From: an uncultured Clostridia bacterium
Lineage (GTDB): Bacteria; Bacillota; Clostridia; Christensenellales; UBA1242
Assembly: GCA_946630785.1 (NCBI GenBank)
Contig: CAMOZC010000006.1
Span: 1-34,131, forward strand
Direction: 5' to 3'
DNA length: 34,131 nucleotides
Part shown: positions 8,976 to 18,145 of the stretch, one piece after another
Position numbering within the stretch: the stretch's first letter is position 1
Layout of the letters: each line of letters starts with the position of its first letter
The notes under the pieces: model-generated
Told to the model about the DNA's origin: nothing
What the model saw: the letters and a program-made list of their open reading frames with translations, nothing else
The model's database searches: none
Program-made: the position numbers and the translations under genes

Positions 8976-10067
8976 ATGAATTGGCAATCGATTTGGGATA
9001 CTATTGTAAATTTTTTCCGCGGTAACGTTTGGAATATTGTAACGTTTATTTTGGTGCTGGTCTTTGGTATTATCGCCATTAAACTGTTTTTAAATATTAT
9101 GAAACGTATGTTCAGGCGTACGCATATGGAACCAATCGCGGTGGGTTTCATAATGGCGATTGTTAAGTTCTTGTTATATTTAGTGTTGGTCTTGGTACTG
9201 TTGGAAATCCTCGGCATCGGCATTACTTGGATTGTAACGGCTTTCAGTGCGGTTTTCTTAGCGGTAGGTTTGGCTTTACAAAACAACATCTCGAACTTGG
9301 CGAACGGCATTATTATTGTGTCCAGTGGTATGTTTAAGAAAGGTGATTATATTGCGGTTGACGGTGTTGAAGGTTCAATTGCGCAAATCAATTTTTTGTA
9401 TATCACATTGGTTACTCCCGATAATAAACGTATTACGATTCCGAATAGTAAAATTTTAAATGACATTGTGACCAATTACGACAGTAACAACACCCGTCGT
9501 GTTAATTTTGAATTTGAAGTTGCTTACGAAAACGATGTGGAGTTAGTTAAACAAACCGTGATTGAATGTATGAAAAGTAATGGTTTGGTGCGTCTGGACC
9601 CGGAACCATTTTGCCGCATGAAATCAATGGGTGATAATAACTTGTTATTTGTTGCGCGTTGCTGGTGTGACCGTGAAGATTATTGGACGGTTTATTTTGA
9701 TATTACCGAAACAGTCTTTAACGAATTTAAACGTCGTGGTATTGCGATTGCGTATAATCAATTAGAAGTTCGTCAACGCACTGATACTCCGGCCAACCCG
9801 GTGGTTGGTAAAGGTTTGCCGGCACGTGTTGAAAAGAAACGTAACAACAAACATCATTTTGATTTAGAAAATGGCGATTTAAAAGAACTGTTCCCGATTA
9901 AACGTAAAAACAACAAAAAAACGAAGACTGAAAAGGTTGCTACCGTTGTTGTCGACAAGGCGAAGGATAAACTAACTGTTGACGGCAAAGTGGCTACATT
10001 GGTTGCGGAGGTTGCGGAAAAAGAGATGCAAGAAGAACAACCTGTGGTTGATAACAATCAAAAGTAA
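8976..10067 (+). CDS. mscS: Small-conductance mechanosensitive channel, MscS family
   Basis: AVFLAVGLALQNNISNLANGIIIVSSGMFKKGDYIAVDGVEGSIAQINFLYITLVTPDNKRITIPNSKI. Highly charged C-terminal extension. Confidence 0.9.
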   Translation: MNWQSIWDTIVNFFRGNVWNIVTFILVLVFGIIAIKLFLNIMKRMFRRTHMEPIAVGFIMAIVKFLLYLVLVLVLLEILGIGITWIVTAFSAVFLAVGLALQNNISNLANGIIIVSSGMFKKGDYIAVDGVEGSIAQINFLYITLVTPDNKRITIPNSKILNDIVTNYDSNNTRRVNFEFEVAYENDVELVKQTVIECMKSNGLVRLDPEPFCRMKSMGDNNLLFVARCWCDREDYWTVYFDITETVFNEFKRRGIAIAYNQLEVRQRTDTPANPVVGKGLPARVEKKRNNKHHFDLENGDLKELFPIKRKNNKKTKTEKVATVVVDKAKDKLTVDGKVATLVAEVAEKEMQEEQPVVDNNQK

Positions 10068-10093
10068 ACTTGCGGTTTATAAATAACAGATTA

Positions 10094-10125
10094 CAGCGCG
10101 TTTCGTTGGACGGGATGCGCTTTTT
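10094..10125 (+). terminator. Terminator after mscS, overlapping the next promoter
   Basis: AGCGCGTTTCGT-TGG-ACGGGATGCGCTTTTT (GU-containing stem). Confidence 0.7.
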
Positions 10126-10135
10126 CGTCTATAAT
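10106..10135 (+). promoter_or_regulatory. Promoter of acyl-ACP thioesterase gene, leaderless geometry
   Basis: TTGGAC-N18-TATAAT, then 7 nt to ATG 10143. Confidence 0.6.
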
Positions 10136-10142
10136 TAAACCA

Positions 10143-10874
10143 ATGAAAAAATTTACCATGCAACAAGTTGTTAGTGCGGGGATGTGTGACCCCAGTGGCA
10201 GGTTGTCGCTGATCGGGGCGCTGTCATTAATTCAAGATGTTGTTACTGCCACGATGGCGGAATTAAAATTAGATGGCTTCACTGTACGTCGCGAATACAA
10301 TGCGTTAATGGTTTTTTCCAAAAACCATTTCCGTTTTTTACAATCGATTAATTGGCAAGATAAAATTAAAGTTGAATGTTTTGTTTCGTCAAAATCTCTA
10401 GCGCGCATGAATATTGATGTATGCATAAAAAAACAGAGCGAAATTGCTTTATATGCACGTACAGAGGTTTGTGCTGTCGATGCTAGTACGGCACGGATTC
10501 GTCGTTTGGATACAATGGATGCTTTTAAATGTGTGCAGATTGTACGCGCACCTTATGAGTTAGATTGGGAACCAATGGATGGCACCGGCGAGTTGGTGGA
10601 CACTGTGAAAGTGCGTACGAGCAATATTGATTATGCAGGACACACCAATAACGTCGAATATATTCGTTTGCTATTGGATACTTTTACTTTGGAAGAATGG
10701 CGCGGTATGGCACCGACCGAATTACAAGTGGCATATTTAAACCAATCGTTTTTGAGTGATGAGTTAGCAATTTACTGCTTGAATCAAACACCTGTAACAG
10801 TCAACACCCATGAACGCATTTATACGATTAAGAAAAAAGAACAAGAAATTTTGCGTTGTTTGTTGCGTTGGTAA
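10143..10874 (+). CDS. Acyl-ACP thioesterase (FatA/hot-dog fold)
   Basis: N-terminal hot-dog SLIQDVVTATMAELKLDG; C-terminal SNIDYAGHTNNVEYIRLLLDTF active-site-like motif. Confidence 0.82.
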   Translation: MKKFTMQQVVSAGMCDPSGRLSLIGALSLIQDVVTATMAELKLDGFTVRREYNALMVFSKNHFRFLQSINWQDKIKVECFVSSKSLARMNIDVCIKKQSEIALYARTEVCAVDASTARIRRLDTMDAFKCVQIVRAPYELDWEPMDGTGELVDTVKVRTSNIDYAGHTNNVEYIRLLLDTFTLEEWRGMAPTELQVAYLNQSFLSDELAIYCLNQTPVTVNTHERIYTIKKKEQEILRCLLRW

Positions 10875-10892
10875 TGAGTGAGGAGTCGACGG

Positions 10893-11966
10893 ATGAAAAT
10901 TATTCACTGCGCGGATTTGCATTTAGATAGTAAAATGGAGACGAATTTGTCTACTACTAAAGCACAAAAACGCAAGAAAGAGATTTTGAATACTTTTGAA
11001 CGCATGGTGGCATATGCTGTTAAAAACTCGGTTAATGCCATTATTATTGCAGGTGACATGTTTGATACGGACCATGTTTCCAATATGACTAAATCACGCG
11101 TTTTAAATTTGATTGAGAAAAATTCACAGATTGATTTTTTGTATTTAAGTGGCAATCATGATGAAAGTAACTTCATTCATTTGTTAGATGAAGTTCCCGC
11201 CAATTTAAAAATTTTTGGCGAAACTTGGACTACTTTTTCGTATCAACAAGTCAACGTTATTGGTGTGGTTTTAAACGAAAACAATTATTCGCTCGTTTAC
11301 GATACTCTAAATTTACCAGCTGATCAATTAAACATTGTTGTGATGCACGGGGAAGTTAGTTCTCACGCCATCAAAAACAAGAGTGAAGTGATTAACTTGA
11401 GCCTGCTGAAAAACAAAAACATTGACTATTTGGCTTTGGGACATATTCACAGTTATGCTTTACATGATTTAGACCAGCGCGGTGTTTATTGTTATGCGGG
11501 TTGTTTGGAAGGTCGTGGCTTTGATGAATGTGGCGAAAAAGGTTTTGTTCTATTAGAGATTGAAAACCGTGAAATTAAATCACAATTCGTCAATTTTGCC
11601 CAAAGACAACTGGTGGAAGTTTCGTTTGATATTACACCTTATGACGATTGGTTTAAAATTGAATCCCAGATTTTGGACAAAGTGAAAAATTTGGCGACCG
11701 AAAATTTATTGAAAATTGTTTTACGCGGTAAGTATAAAATTCAATTGGAAAAGCATTTGGGTATGTTAGAACAAAAACTGAGTCAATTCTTCTTTGTGAA
11801 AATCAAAGATGAAACAGTCTTGGATGTGACCAATGCCGATGTTGAAAACGATGTATCACTACGCGGTGAATTCATCCGTCAAGTTTTGGCAAGTAATCTG
11901 ACGCCAGGACAAAAAGAGCAGACCATCTTAATTGGGTTACGTGCTTTAACCGGGGAGGATTTATAA
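10893..11966 (+). CDS. SbcD/YhaO-like DNA repair metallophosphoesterase
   Basis: MKIIHCADLHLDSKM, IIIAGDMFDTDHV, LSGNHDE, VVMHGEV, LGHIHSY. ORF-track start at 10878 is 5 residues early; SD GAGGAG precedes 10893. Confidence 0.9.
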   Translation: MKIIHCADLHLDSKMETNLSTTKAQKRKKEILNTFERMVAYAVKNSVNAIIIAGDMFDTDHVSNMTKSRVLNLIEKNSQIDFLYLSGNHDESNFIHLLDEVPANLKIFGETWTTFSYQQVNVIGVVLNENNYSLVYDTLNLPADQLNIVVMHGEVSSHAIKNKSEVINLSLLKNKNIDYLALGHIHSYALHDLDQRGVYCYAGCLEGRGFDECGEKGFVLLEIENREIKSQFVNFAQRQLVEVSFDITPYDDWFKIESQILDKVKNLATENLLKIVLRGKYKIQLEKHLGMLEQKLSQFFFVKIKDETVLDVTNADVENDVSLRGEFIRQVLASNLTPGQKEQTILIGLRALTGEDL

Positions 11967-11967
11967 C

Positions 11968-14259
11968 GTGAAATTAATTCAGTGTCACATTGAAAACTTC
12001 GGTAAGTTAACGAATTTTGATTATCATTTTGTGGATGGATTAAACAGTATTAAAGCGGAAAACGGCTGGGGTAAAAGCACTTTTGCAACCTTTATTAAGG
12101 CTATGTTTTATGGCTTCTCCAGTAATAAACGTGATGTGGAAGAAAACGACCGTAAAAAATATGCACCATGGCAAGGTGGCAAATATGGTGGTAATTTGGT
12201 TTTTGAGGTTAACCACAAGCAGTATAAAATTGAAAGATTCTTCGGTGAAAAAAGTAAGACAGAAGATACTTTTAATTTAATTGATATGCTTTCTGGTAAA
12301 CCAAGTAAAGATTATGATGAAAGTATCGGTGTTAAGCTTTTTGGTTTAGATGAGGATGCTTTTGAGCGCAGTTCCTATATTCCGCAAAAAGTCTTGAATG
12401 CTAATCCGAATGACAGTTTAACACAAAAACTGACCAATATCATTCAAGGTACAACCGCAGATTACAATTTTGAACAAGCCAAAGCACGCCTGAAAGACCA
12501 GAAAAGGAAATTAACCACTGCGCAAAAAACGGGTCAAATTGATGAACTAGAAAGTAAGATTGAAGTGGTGTTATCCGAAATTCGTGAATTAAAAGTTGAA
12601 GAACAAAGAATTCCAGTCATTCAAAATCAAATTGCAGAACAGGAAAACGAAATTGAAAAGTTAAGTAATGAACAAAATCAGATTCAAAAACAAATTAATG
12701 CGTATGGTAAGCTACAAGAAAGACAAGCTAACCAAGCGTTGTTAAATGAGTTAAGTCGTCAGGTTACTGTCACACAAAATGAAATCCAACAAAGGCAAGC
12801 CGTTTTGAATCGCCATCAAACTACATTGGCTGAGGTCGATAGTTACTTGGCTGCTGACAAAACCATTACCGCCCGGGAAAATGAAATTCGGGGTAAAACC
12901 AGTAATGATTACGCACGTCAACGCCAACAAGTATTGACAGCGTATTTTCACGGGAATGTTCCAACGGCCGAAACCGTACAATCAATTTATAATGACGTCG
13001 TTACATACAATCATTTAAAGACACAAACACAAAACGTAGCAACACCGGTGGCTGTCGCAAAGACGCGTTTTAAAAATCGCTTGTGTCTTGGTTTGGTAAT
13101 TTTGGCTTTGATGAGTTTGTTGGTTGGTGCTTGTGTTTTTCAATTACAAATGGCTTTTGCGATTGCCGCCTTGGTGCTGGGGGGAGTTTTGTTGTTAGCA
13201 AGCGGGTTTCTTTATTTAGTTAATATGATTAACGCTAAAACCAGTTTGTCGTTAAATGTTGATTATGCACGCTTACAATCCGACCAAAATGAAATGTTGC
13301 GCTTACAAAAGAGCATTCTTGAATTCATTCACCAGTATGAGCAGAATCATAATTATCTGGCAGCCATTAACAGTATTATGGCTAATTTACAAGAATATGA
13401 AACCTTGCAAGCCCAAATGATACAGAATAGTAGTCAGGTTAATTCACTATCACAGATGTTAGTGGCAGAGAAACAACAAATCGCAAACTACTTGGCACAA
13501 TTTATCTTTGATGAGAATCATATCACCGATAGTGAAAAATTAACTACTTTAAGACAAGTTTTAATTGACTTGGATGTATTGCAAGCGCGTTTACAAAAGG
13601 AAACCCGTGAATTGGCGCAATTTAAAAAGGATAAAAATTTTGATGCCAGTGAAACACTGGTGGATGAGATTGATATCAATACGTTGCAACAAAAAGAACA
13701 AGATTTACAGAATTTGATTGATGAACAGCGTGATGCGAAAGCGCAGTTGATGGTTAGTCTTAATCAAATTCAAAATAAATTGTCAGTATTGAGTGATAAA
13801 GAAAATGAAAAAATTAATTTGGAAAATGAACGCGATGATTTAAAGCGTCAATTGTTTGCAGTGGAGGCCGCCAGTAAATTTTTACAAGTTGCCGATGAAA
13901 GTTTGTCGTCTAAATTTTTGGCACCAATGAAACAAGGGTTAACCAAATATTTAAACATGATTACTGGACGTGACTATGATAATTTGAACTTGGATACAGA
14001 TTTGAATATTACGTTTGAAGAATATGGTAAAGCTAGAAATGTTGGTCACTATAGTACTGGTTATAAAAACGCAATTGATTTAAGTCTGCGCTTTGCCTTG
14101 GTCGATGTTTTATATCGTCAAGAAAAACCATTTATTGTTCTGGACGACCCGTTTGTTAATTTGGACGACACTAAAGTTAAAAAAGCCAAACAGTTTTTAC
14201 AAAACTTGTCTCAAGAATATCAGTTGATTTATTTTGCTTGTCATGAATCAAGATGCTAA
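11968..14259 (+). CDS. YhaN/SbcC-like AAA ATPase, GTG start
   Basis: MKLIQCHIENFGKL, AENGWGKSTFATFIKAMFYG, long coiled coil with a central TM hairpin, C-terminal PFIVLDDPFVNLDDTK. SD GGGGAGG. Confidence 0.88.
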   Translation: MKLIQCHIENFGKLTNFDYHFVDGLNSIKAENGWGKSTFATFIKAMFYGFSSNKRDVEENDRKKYAPWQGGKYGGNLVFEVNHKQYKIERFFGEKSKTEDTFNLIDMLSGKPSKDYDESIGVKLFGLDEDAFERSSYIPQKVLNANPNDSLTQKLTNIIQGTTADYNFEQAKARLKDQKRKLTTAQKTGQIDELESKIEVVLSEIRELKVEEQRIPVIQNQIAEQENEIEKLSNEQNQIQKQINAYGKLQERQANQALLNELSRQVTVTQNEIQQRQAVLNRHQTTLAEVDSYLAADKTITARENEIRGKTSNDYARQRQQVLTAYFHGNVPTAETVQSIYNDVVTYNHLKTQTQNVATPVAVAKTRFKNRLCLGLVILALMSLLVGACVFQLQMAFAIAALVLGGVLLLASGFLYLVNMINAKTSLSLNVDYARLQSDQNEMLRLQKSILEFIHQYEQNHNYLAAINSIMANLQEYETLQAQMIQNSSQVNSLSQMLVAEKQQIANYLAQFIFDENHITDSEKLTTLRQVLIDLDVLQARLQKETRELAQFKKDKNFDASETLVDEIDINTLQQKEQDLQNLIDEQRDAKAQLMVSLNQIQNKLSVLSDKENEKINLENERDDLKRQLFAVEAASKFLQVADESLSSKFLAPMKQGLTKYLNMITGRDYDNLNLDTDLNITFEEYGKARNVGHYSTGYKNAIDLSLRFALVDVLYRQEKPFIVLDDPFVNLDDTKVKKAKQFLQNLSQEYQLIYFACHESRC

Positions 14260-14373
14260 ACTTTTTTGCTAAATTTGTTAAAAATGTTAGTTTTCGTGTG
14301 TTGGGTAATTTATTTTCAAAATTTTTGTGGGTATGGTATACTGAATTAGATTTAAATAAAAGGAAAACATGTT

Positions 14374-15300
14374 ATGAAAAAATCTTTGATTCTAGTTCAT
14401 GTTTTTGCTCTTCTTGCGGTGGCGGTTTATGCCGTGGTGGCGGTCGTTTTCTTTTTTAATGACAAAAACAAAGTTGGTGCGGCCGATGAAGTTTTACCCG
14501 ACGGAATTTATACGGTAACTTTTGATTCACGCGAGGGCACGGCGGTTGATTCACAGCAGGTTGCCAGTGGTAATAAAGTCAAGGAACCAAAGGCACCAAG
14601 TCGTAGCGGTTGCAACTTTTTAGGCTGGTATTCTGATGTTGCTTGCGAACAAATCTTTCATTTTGATACACCAATTACTAATAGCATTACATTGTATGCT
14701 AAGTGGGAAACAGTCTATTATACAATAACTTTTGACGTGCGTGGTGGAGCAGCAATTGCGCCTAAGACTGTTGTTAGTGGCACAAAAATCAAAGCCCCAA
14801 CTCCGGTTTGGGAAGGCTTTGAATTCATCGGTTGGTTTAGTGATGAAGACTGTACCACGCCATTTGATTTCACCAAGCCAATTGATAGTGACAAAACCTT
14901 GTATGCGAAATGGTCGCTTGAATTAAAAAAGTCAGAGGATGGTTTGTCATATATCATTGATAAATATAACGGTGACGCGGAAAATGTAGTTCTACCAGCA
15001 ACTTATAATGGTTTACCTGTAACCGCGATTGGCGCCTTTGCTTTTGAAAATTGCACGACAGTTAAATCAATTATAATTTCTGATGGTATCAAAAATATTG
15101 AAATGTGTGCTTTCTATGGTTGCAGTAACTTGACAACAATTTTGATTCCTGAAAGTGTGACAGAAATTGATGCTGCAGTATTTAGGCATTGTTCATCGTT
15201 GACGGTAATTAATTGTGTAGCAAGCAGTCAACCAGCAGGGTGGAATGCGAATTGGAATAAATATTGCAACGCAGAAGTAGTCTTCGGTTATCAGGGCTAA
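14374..15300 (+). CDS. Secreted/anchored protein with two InlB B-repeats and LRR_5 units
   Basis: N-terminal TM; YTVTFDSREGTAVDSQQVASGNKV...FLGWYSD...LYAKW twice; ITAIGAFAFENCTTVKSIIISDGIKNIEMCAFYGCSNLTTILIP. Confidence 0.82.
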   Translation: MKKSLILVHVFALLAVAVYAVVAVVFFFNDKNKVGAADEVLPDGIYTVTFDSREGTAVDSQQVASGNKVKEPKAPSRSGCNFLGWYSDVACEQIFHFDTPITNSITLYAKWETVYYTITFDVRGGAAIAPKTVVSGTKIKAPTPVWEGFEFIGWFSDEDCTTPFDFTKPIDSDKTLYAKWSLELKKSEDGLSYIIDKYNGDAENVVLPATYNGLPVTAIGAFAFENCTTVKSIIISDGIKNIEMCAFYGCSNLTTILIPESVTEIDAAVFRHCSSLTVINCVASSQPAGWNANWNKYCNAEVVFGYQG

Positions 15301-15360
15301 TTCACGTCTTGTTTTTTATGCTTGCAAAGCAAATGTGGCTGTGTTATAATTAACCACATT

Positions 15361-15435
15361 GGTCCCGTGGTCAAGAGGTTAAGACACCACCCTTTCACGG
15401 TGGTATCATGGGTTCGATTCCCATCGGGACTACCA
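15361..15435 (+). tRNA. tRNA-Glu (TTC), CCA encoded
   Basis: Acceptor GGTCCCG/CGGGACT; anticodon stem CCACC-CTTTCAC-GGTGG; T arm ATGGG-TTCGATT-CCCAT; ACCA. Confidence 0.95.
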
Positions 15436-15436
15436 A

Positions 15437-15466
15437 AAAAAACACCATCGTGGTGTTTTTTTTTTG
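15437..15466. terminator. Terminator after tRNA-Glu
   Basis: AAAAACACCATCGTGGTGTTTTTTTTTT. Confidence 0.85.
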
Positions 15467-15471
15467 AAGAA

Positions 15472-16011
15472 TTAGTATCCGTGTGGTTGAATGTGATTAT
15501 CAATTTGTAAGACTTCGCAGTTGTTGATGCGGTATTTGGTAAAATCATTGTTTTCGGGTGAGCCGTAAAAATAAACTTGGGACCACATTGCAACACCAGC
15601 ATGGGTTACAATTAATATGTTTTTGTTAGGGTAGCGTTTTAAAATGTCTTCCCAAAAAGAACGTATGCGTTTTTCAAGACAACCCAGTGTTTCAATATTG
15701 TATCTAGTTTCGTTTGGGTCGTTGAAATTAACGCCAAGTTCGCGCCAATCAGTTCGTCCCTCTAATTCGCCGTTGCCACGTTCTACTAGACGTTCATCAA
15801 TTTGGATTGGGCTGTTAAAAATAATTTGTGCGGTTTTGATAGCTCTTTTTAAAGGACTGGAAATACAGGCGTCAAATTTGATATGGGACAATTTGGTTGC
15901 AAGTTCCTGCGCTTGGAGGATACCTGTTTGGTTTAGTTCAATATCAGCTCTACCTTGAATTTTGTGAGCCAAGTTCCAATCGGTCTGTCCATGTCTGACA
16001 ACGTAAATCAT
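15472..16011 (-). CDS. Histidine phosphatase family protein (phosphoglycerate mutase-like)
   Basis: MIYVVRHGQTDWNLAHKIQGRADIELNQTG, SPLKRAIKTAQ, ERGNGELEG, VTHAGV. Confidence 0.93.
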   Translation of the reverse strand: MIYVVRHGQTDWNLAHKIQGRADIELNQTGILQAQELATKLSHIKFDACISSPLKRAIKTAQIIFNSPIQIDERLVERGNGELEGRTDWRELGVNFNDPNETRYNIETLGCLEKRIRSFWEDILKRYPNKNILIVTHAGVAMWSQVYFYGSPENNDFTKYRINNCEVLQIDNHIQPHGY

Positions 16012-16017
16012 GAGGTT

Positions 16018-16045
16018 ATTATATCAACAGAGTTTTGCTTTGCAA
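16018..16045 (-). promoter_or_regulatory. Promoter of histidine phosphatase gene, leaderless geometry
   Basis: Minus strand TTGCAA-N16-TATAAT, then 6 nt to ATG 16011. Confidence 0.55.
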
Positions 16046-16167
16046 AGTCAAATTTACTTGTTGAATTGACAATGGAAAAGTTGCATTGTTTTGCAATCTT
16101 TTATTGAATGGCAGTTAGAAATTAGTTGTTAGCATCAGCGGTTGCTTCGTTCGACTTGGTGAGCATT

Positions 16168-16428
16168 TTAAAAAGTCGGACAGCAATGCGGTGTTTGACA
16201 CGATTGAGGAGCGAACGAAAACGGGAACCCGTTGTTCGGACTGCGAAAAAGTCGGGGCGTGTAGGTGTATGGTTCAAGAAACTGACTCCCATAGTAATTG
16301 TTTCTGCTAGTTAACAAAGCATAGAGGATAAGTAAAATGGCGGTATTGTTGGCTAAGTTAATATTACATTTGCGGGTGTAACACCAAAGAGCAATTAATG
16401 CGACAATTAAATTACGATTTGAATTCAT
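16168..16428 (-). CDS. Small hypothetical membrane protein (N-terminal TM segments)
   Basis: Strong SD AAAGGAG-N5-ATG directly after the stop of the upstream CDS (16440). Overlaps an out-of-frame 56-aa ORF (16122-16292), so the true C-terminus is uncertain. Confidence 0.45.
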   Translation of the reverse strand: MNSNRNLIVALIALWCYTRKCNINLANNTAILLILYALLTSRNNYYGSQFLEPYTYTPRLFRSPNNGFPFSFAPQSCQTPHCCPTF

Positions 16429-16439
16429 GATAACTCCTT

Positions 16440-17009
16440 TTAATAAATTTTTCCGCGCGGGAAAAGTGGTTGCGTTAAGAAATTTTGGCTTTCGCTGTAT
16501 TGGTTGTTTTCGGCTCGATTAATAGGTGCATAACCATAACAAGGAATTAATAAGTCACTAACCGCGGTCACCCGAACTAAAATTTTGACGGTGGCATAAT
16601 TCAGCGTCAGCGCATCTTGGGTAACAATAGCACCGTCATAACCTAGTGCACCTTCGGCTGTGATAGTGTAAGGAAAGGCAGTTGCTTCGGGAATGTAAAG
16701 CACAACACTGATATTTTTGGTAAGGGTAGTGTAAGTTTGGAATTGCGTGTTGTTGCTGTCGGTTATGGTTACAGTTAGTGGCAAAATGACTGTTGCTGTA
16801 ACACGTGCACAATGCGTGTTATCGCCGAGTGGTGTAATGTTAATGTTTGTCATTTGCGTTTCAGTTGCGTTGGATTGAACACGGTTGACAGTTAATGGCG
16901 CCACAGCTGTGGCTGGAATCGTGCCAACGGGAATTTGTAATTGTGCGTCTTGGGTAACGACCATCGCGCTATCTAAAACGCGTGGGACAGAAACCACTAC
17001 ACGGTTCAT
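16440..17009 (-). CDS. Hypothetical protein resembling Clostridia SPOCS/DUF3794-like proteins
   Basis: ARVTATVILPLTVTITDSNNTQFQTYTTLTKNISVVLYIPEATAFPYTITAEG...LLIPCYGYAPI...PLFPRG. SD AAAGGAG before ATG. Family recalled, not searched. Confidence 0.6.
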   Translation of the reverse strand: MNRVVVSVPRVLDSAMVVTQDAQLQIPVGTIPATAVAPLTVNRVQSNATETQMTNINITPLGDNTHCARVTATVILPLTVTITDSNNTQFQTYTTLTKNISVVLYIPEATAFPYTITAEGALGYDGAIVTQDALTLNYATVKILVRVTAVSDLLIPCYGYAPINRAENNQYSESQNFLTQPLFPRGKIY

Positions 17010-17080
17010 ATTTACTTCTCCTTTTATGTGCTTTATTTATGCGGCAAATAATTTTTGTGTGAATGTTAAATAATAACCGT

Positions 17081-18145
17081 ATGAGAAAAGTATGGTGGCG
17101 CGTCGGCGTTTTGGTTTTGGTGACAGCTTTATTGGCCGGTTTTTTTGCGGGTGTCATGTGGTTGGCGGGAACGCGAGTAACAGCTTATGTCAATGCAACT
17201 GCGGTTGGTGATACTTCTGCGCGTGGTATGTGCACTATGGACGTGGCAACTGGTCGCGTTTTATTTGCACATAACGCACACCAAACCATGGGCATGGCAT
17301 CAACAACAAAAGTTGTAACGGCCTTGACAGTGTTGGAAAATTGCCAAGATTTAGATACTAAAATCCGTGTTGCCGATGCTGCCATTGGCATTGAAGGTAG
17401 CAGTATTTATTTGCAAAAAGGCGAGGAATTAACTATCCGTGAATTATTGTATGGTTTAATGTTACGTTCGGGTAATGATGCGGCAGTGGCTTTGGCGCTG
17501 GCAATCGCGCCCAGTGTTGCAGATTTTGCGACATTGATGAACCAAACCGCAGTTAAGTATGGTGCCAAAAATACACACTTTGTCAATCCACATGGCTTAG
17601 ATGACCCCGAACATTATACAACCGCTTATGATTTGGCATTGTTAAGTGCGGTGGCGTTGCGCAATCCGACTTTTGTGGAAATTTGTTCGGCTACAGAAAA
17701 ACGCATTACTGGGGTCAATATTCCACGTGTACTAATTAATAAAAATAAGCTGTTAAAAACTTTGGATGGTTGCATCGGTGTGAAAACTGGCTATACCAAA
17801 AAGACTGGTCGTTCGTTTGTCGGGGCACGTGAAGTGGATGGTCAAAAAATTGTCTGTGTGGTTTTGAACTGTGGACCCATGTTTCCAGAATCTGCGCAAC
17901 TACTGAAAGATGCGGACACACTTTATCATAATAAAGCGGTTTTAGCAGCGGAAGAAATTTTTGTTGATAAAAATGGTGTTAAAGGAGTAGCCTTGACCGA
18001 TTTTAGTTATCCATTAACGCAGGACGAACTGCAACAGTTAGAAATGATTATTGTTGAAGATACTGTGATTGTTAGATTAAATGGTGAAACCATTTACCAA
18101 GGTGCATGTGTAAATTTAGGTAATGATTTAACGCTAAACTCTTGA
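17081..18145 (+). CDS. D-alanyl-D-alanine carboxypeptidase (DacF/PBP5-like, S11)
   Basis: SxxK motif STTK, SGN, KTG (GVKTGYTKKTG). N-terminal TM. Likely start 17081 (MRKVWWRVG) rather than 17063. Confidence 0.9.
   Translation: MRKVWWRVGVLVLVTALLAGFFAGVMWLAGTRVTAYVNATAVGDTSARGMCTMDVATGRVLFAHNAHQTMGMASTTKVVTALTVLENCQDLDTKIRVADAAIGIEGSSIYLQKGEELTIRELLYGLMLRSGNDAAVALALAIAPSVADFATLMNQTAVKYGAKNTHFVNPHGLDDPEHYTTAYDLALLSAVALRNPTFVEICSATEKRITGVNIPRVLINKNKLLKTLDGCIGVKTGYTKKTGRSFVGAREVDGQKIVCVVLNCGPMFPESAQLLKDADTLYHNKAVLAAEEIFVDKNGVKGVALTDFSYPLTQDELQQLEMIIVEDTVIVRLNGETIYQGACVNLGNDLTLNS

Noticed and set aside
11968-14259. Frameshifted or truncated C-terminus of the YhaN-like gene considered
   Set aside because: The Walker B LVLDDPFVNLDD and the end IYFACHESRC match the expected family terminus, so the CDS appears complete.
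14253-14459. 68-aa ORF at the end of the YhaN-like gene
   Set aside because: Overlaps YhaN end, promoter and start of the InlB-repeat gene; composition is not protein-like.
15297-15602. ORF antisense through tRNA-Glu, with PDGNRTHDTT-like peptide
   Set aside because: The peptide is the translation of the tRNA complement, a well-known spurious annotation.
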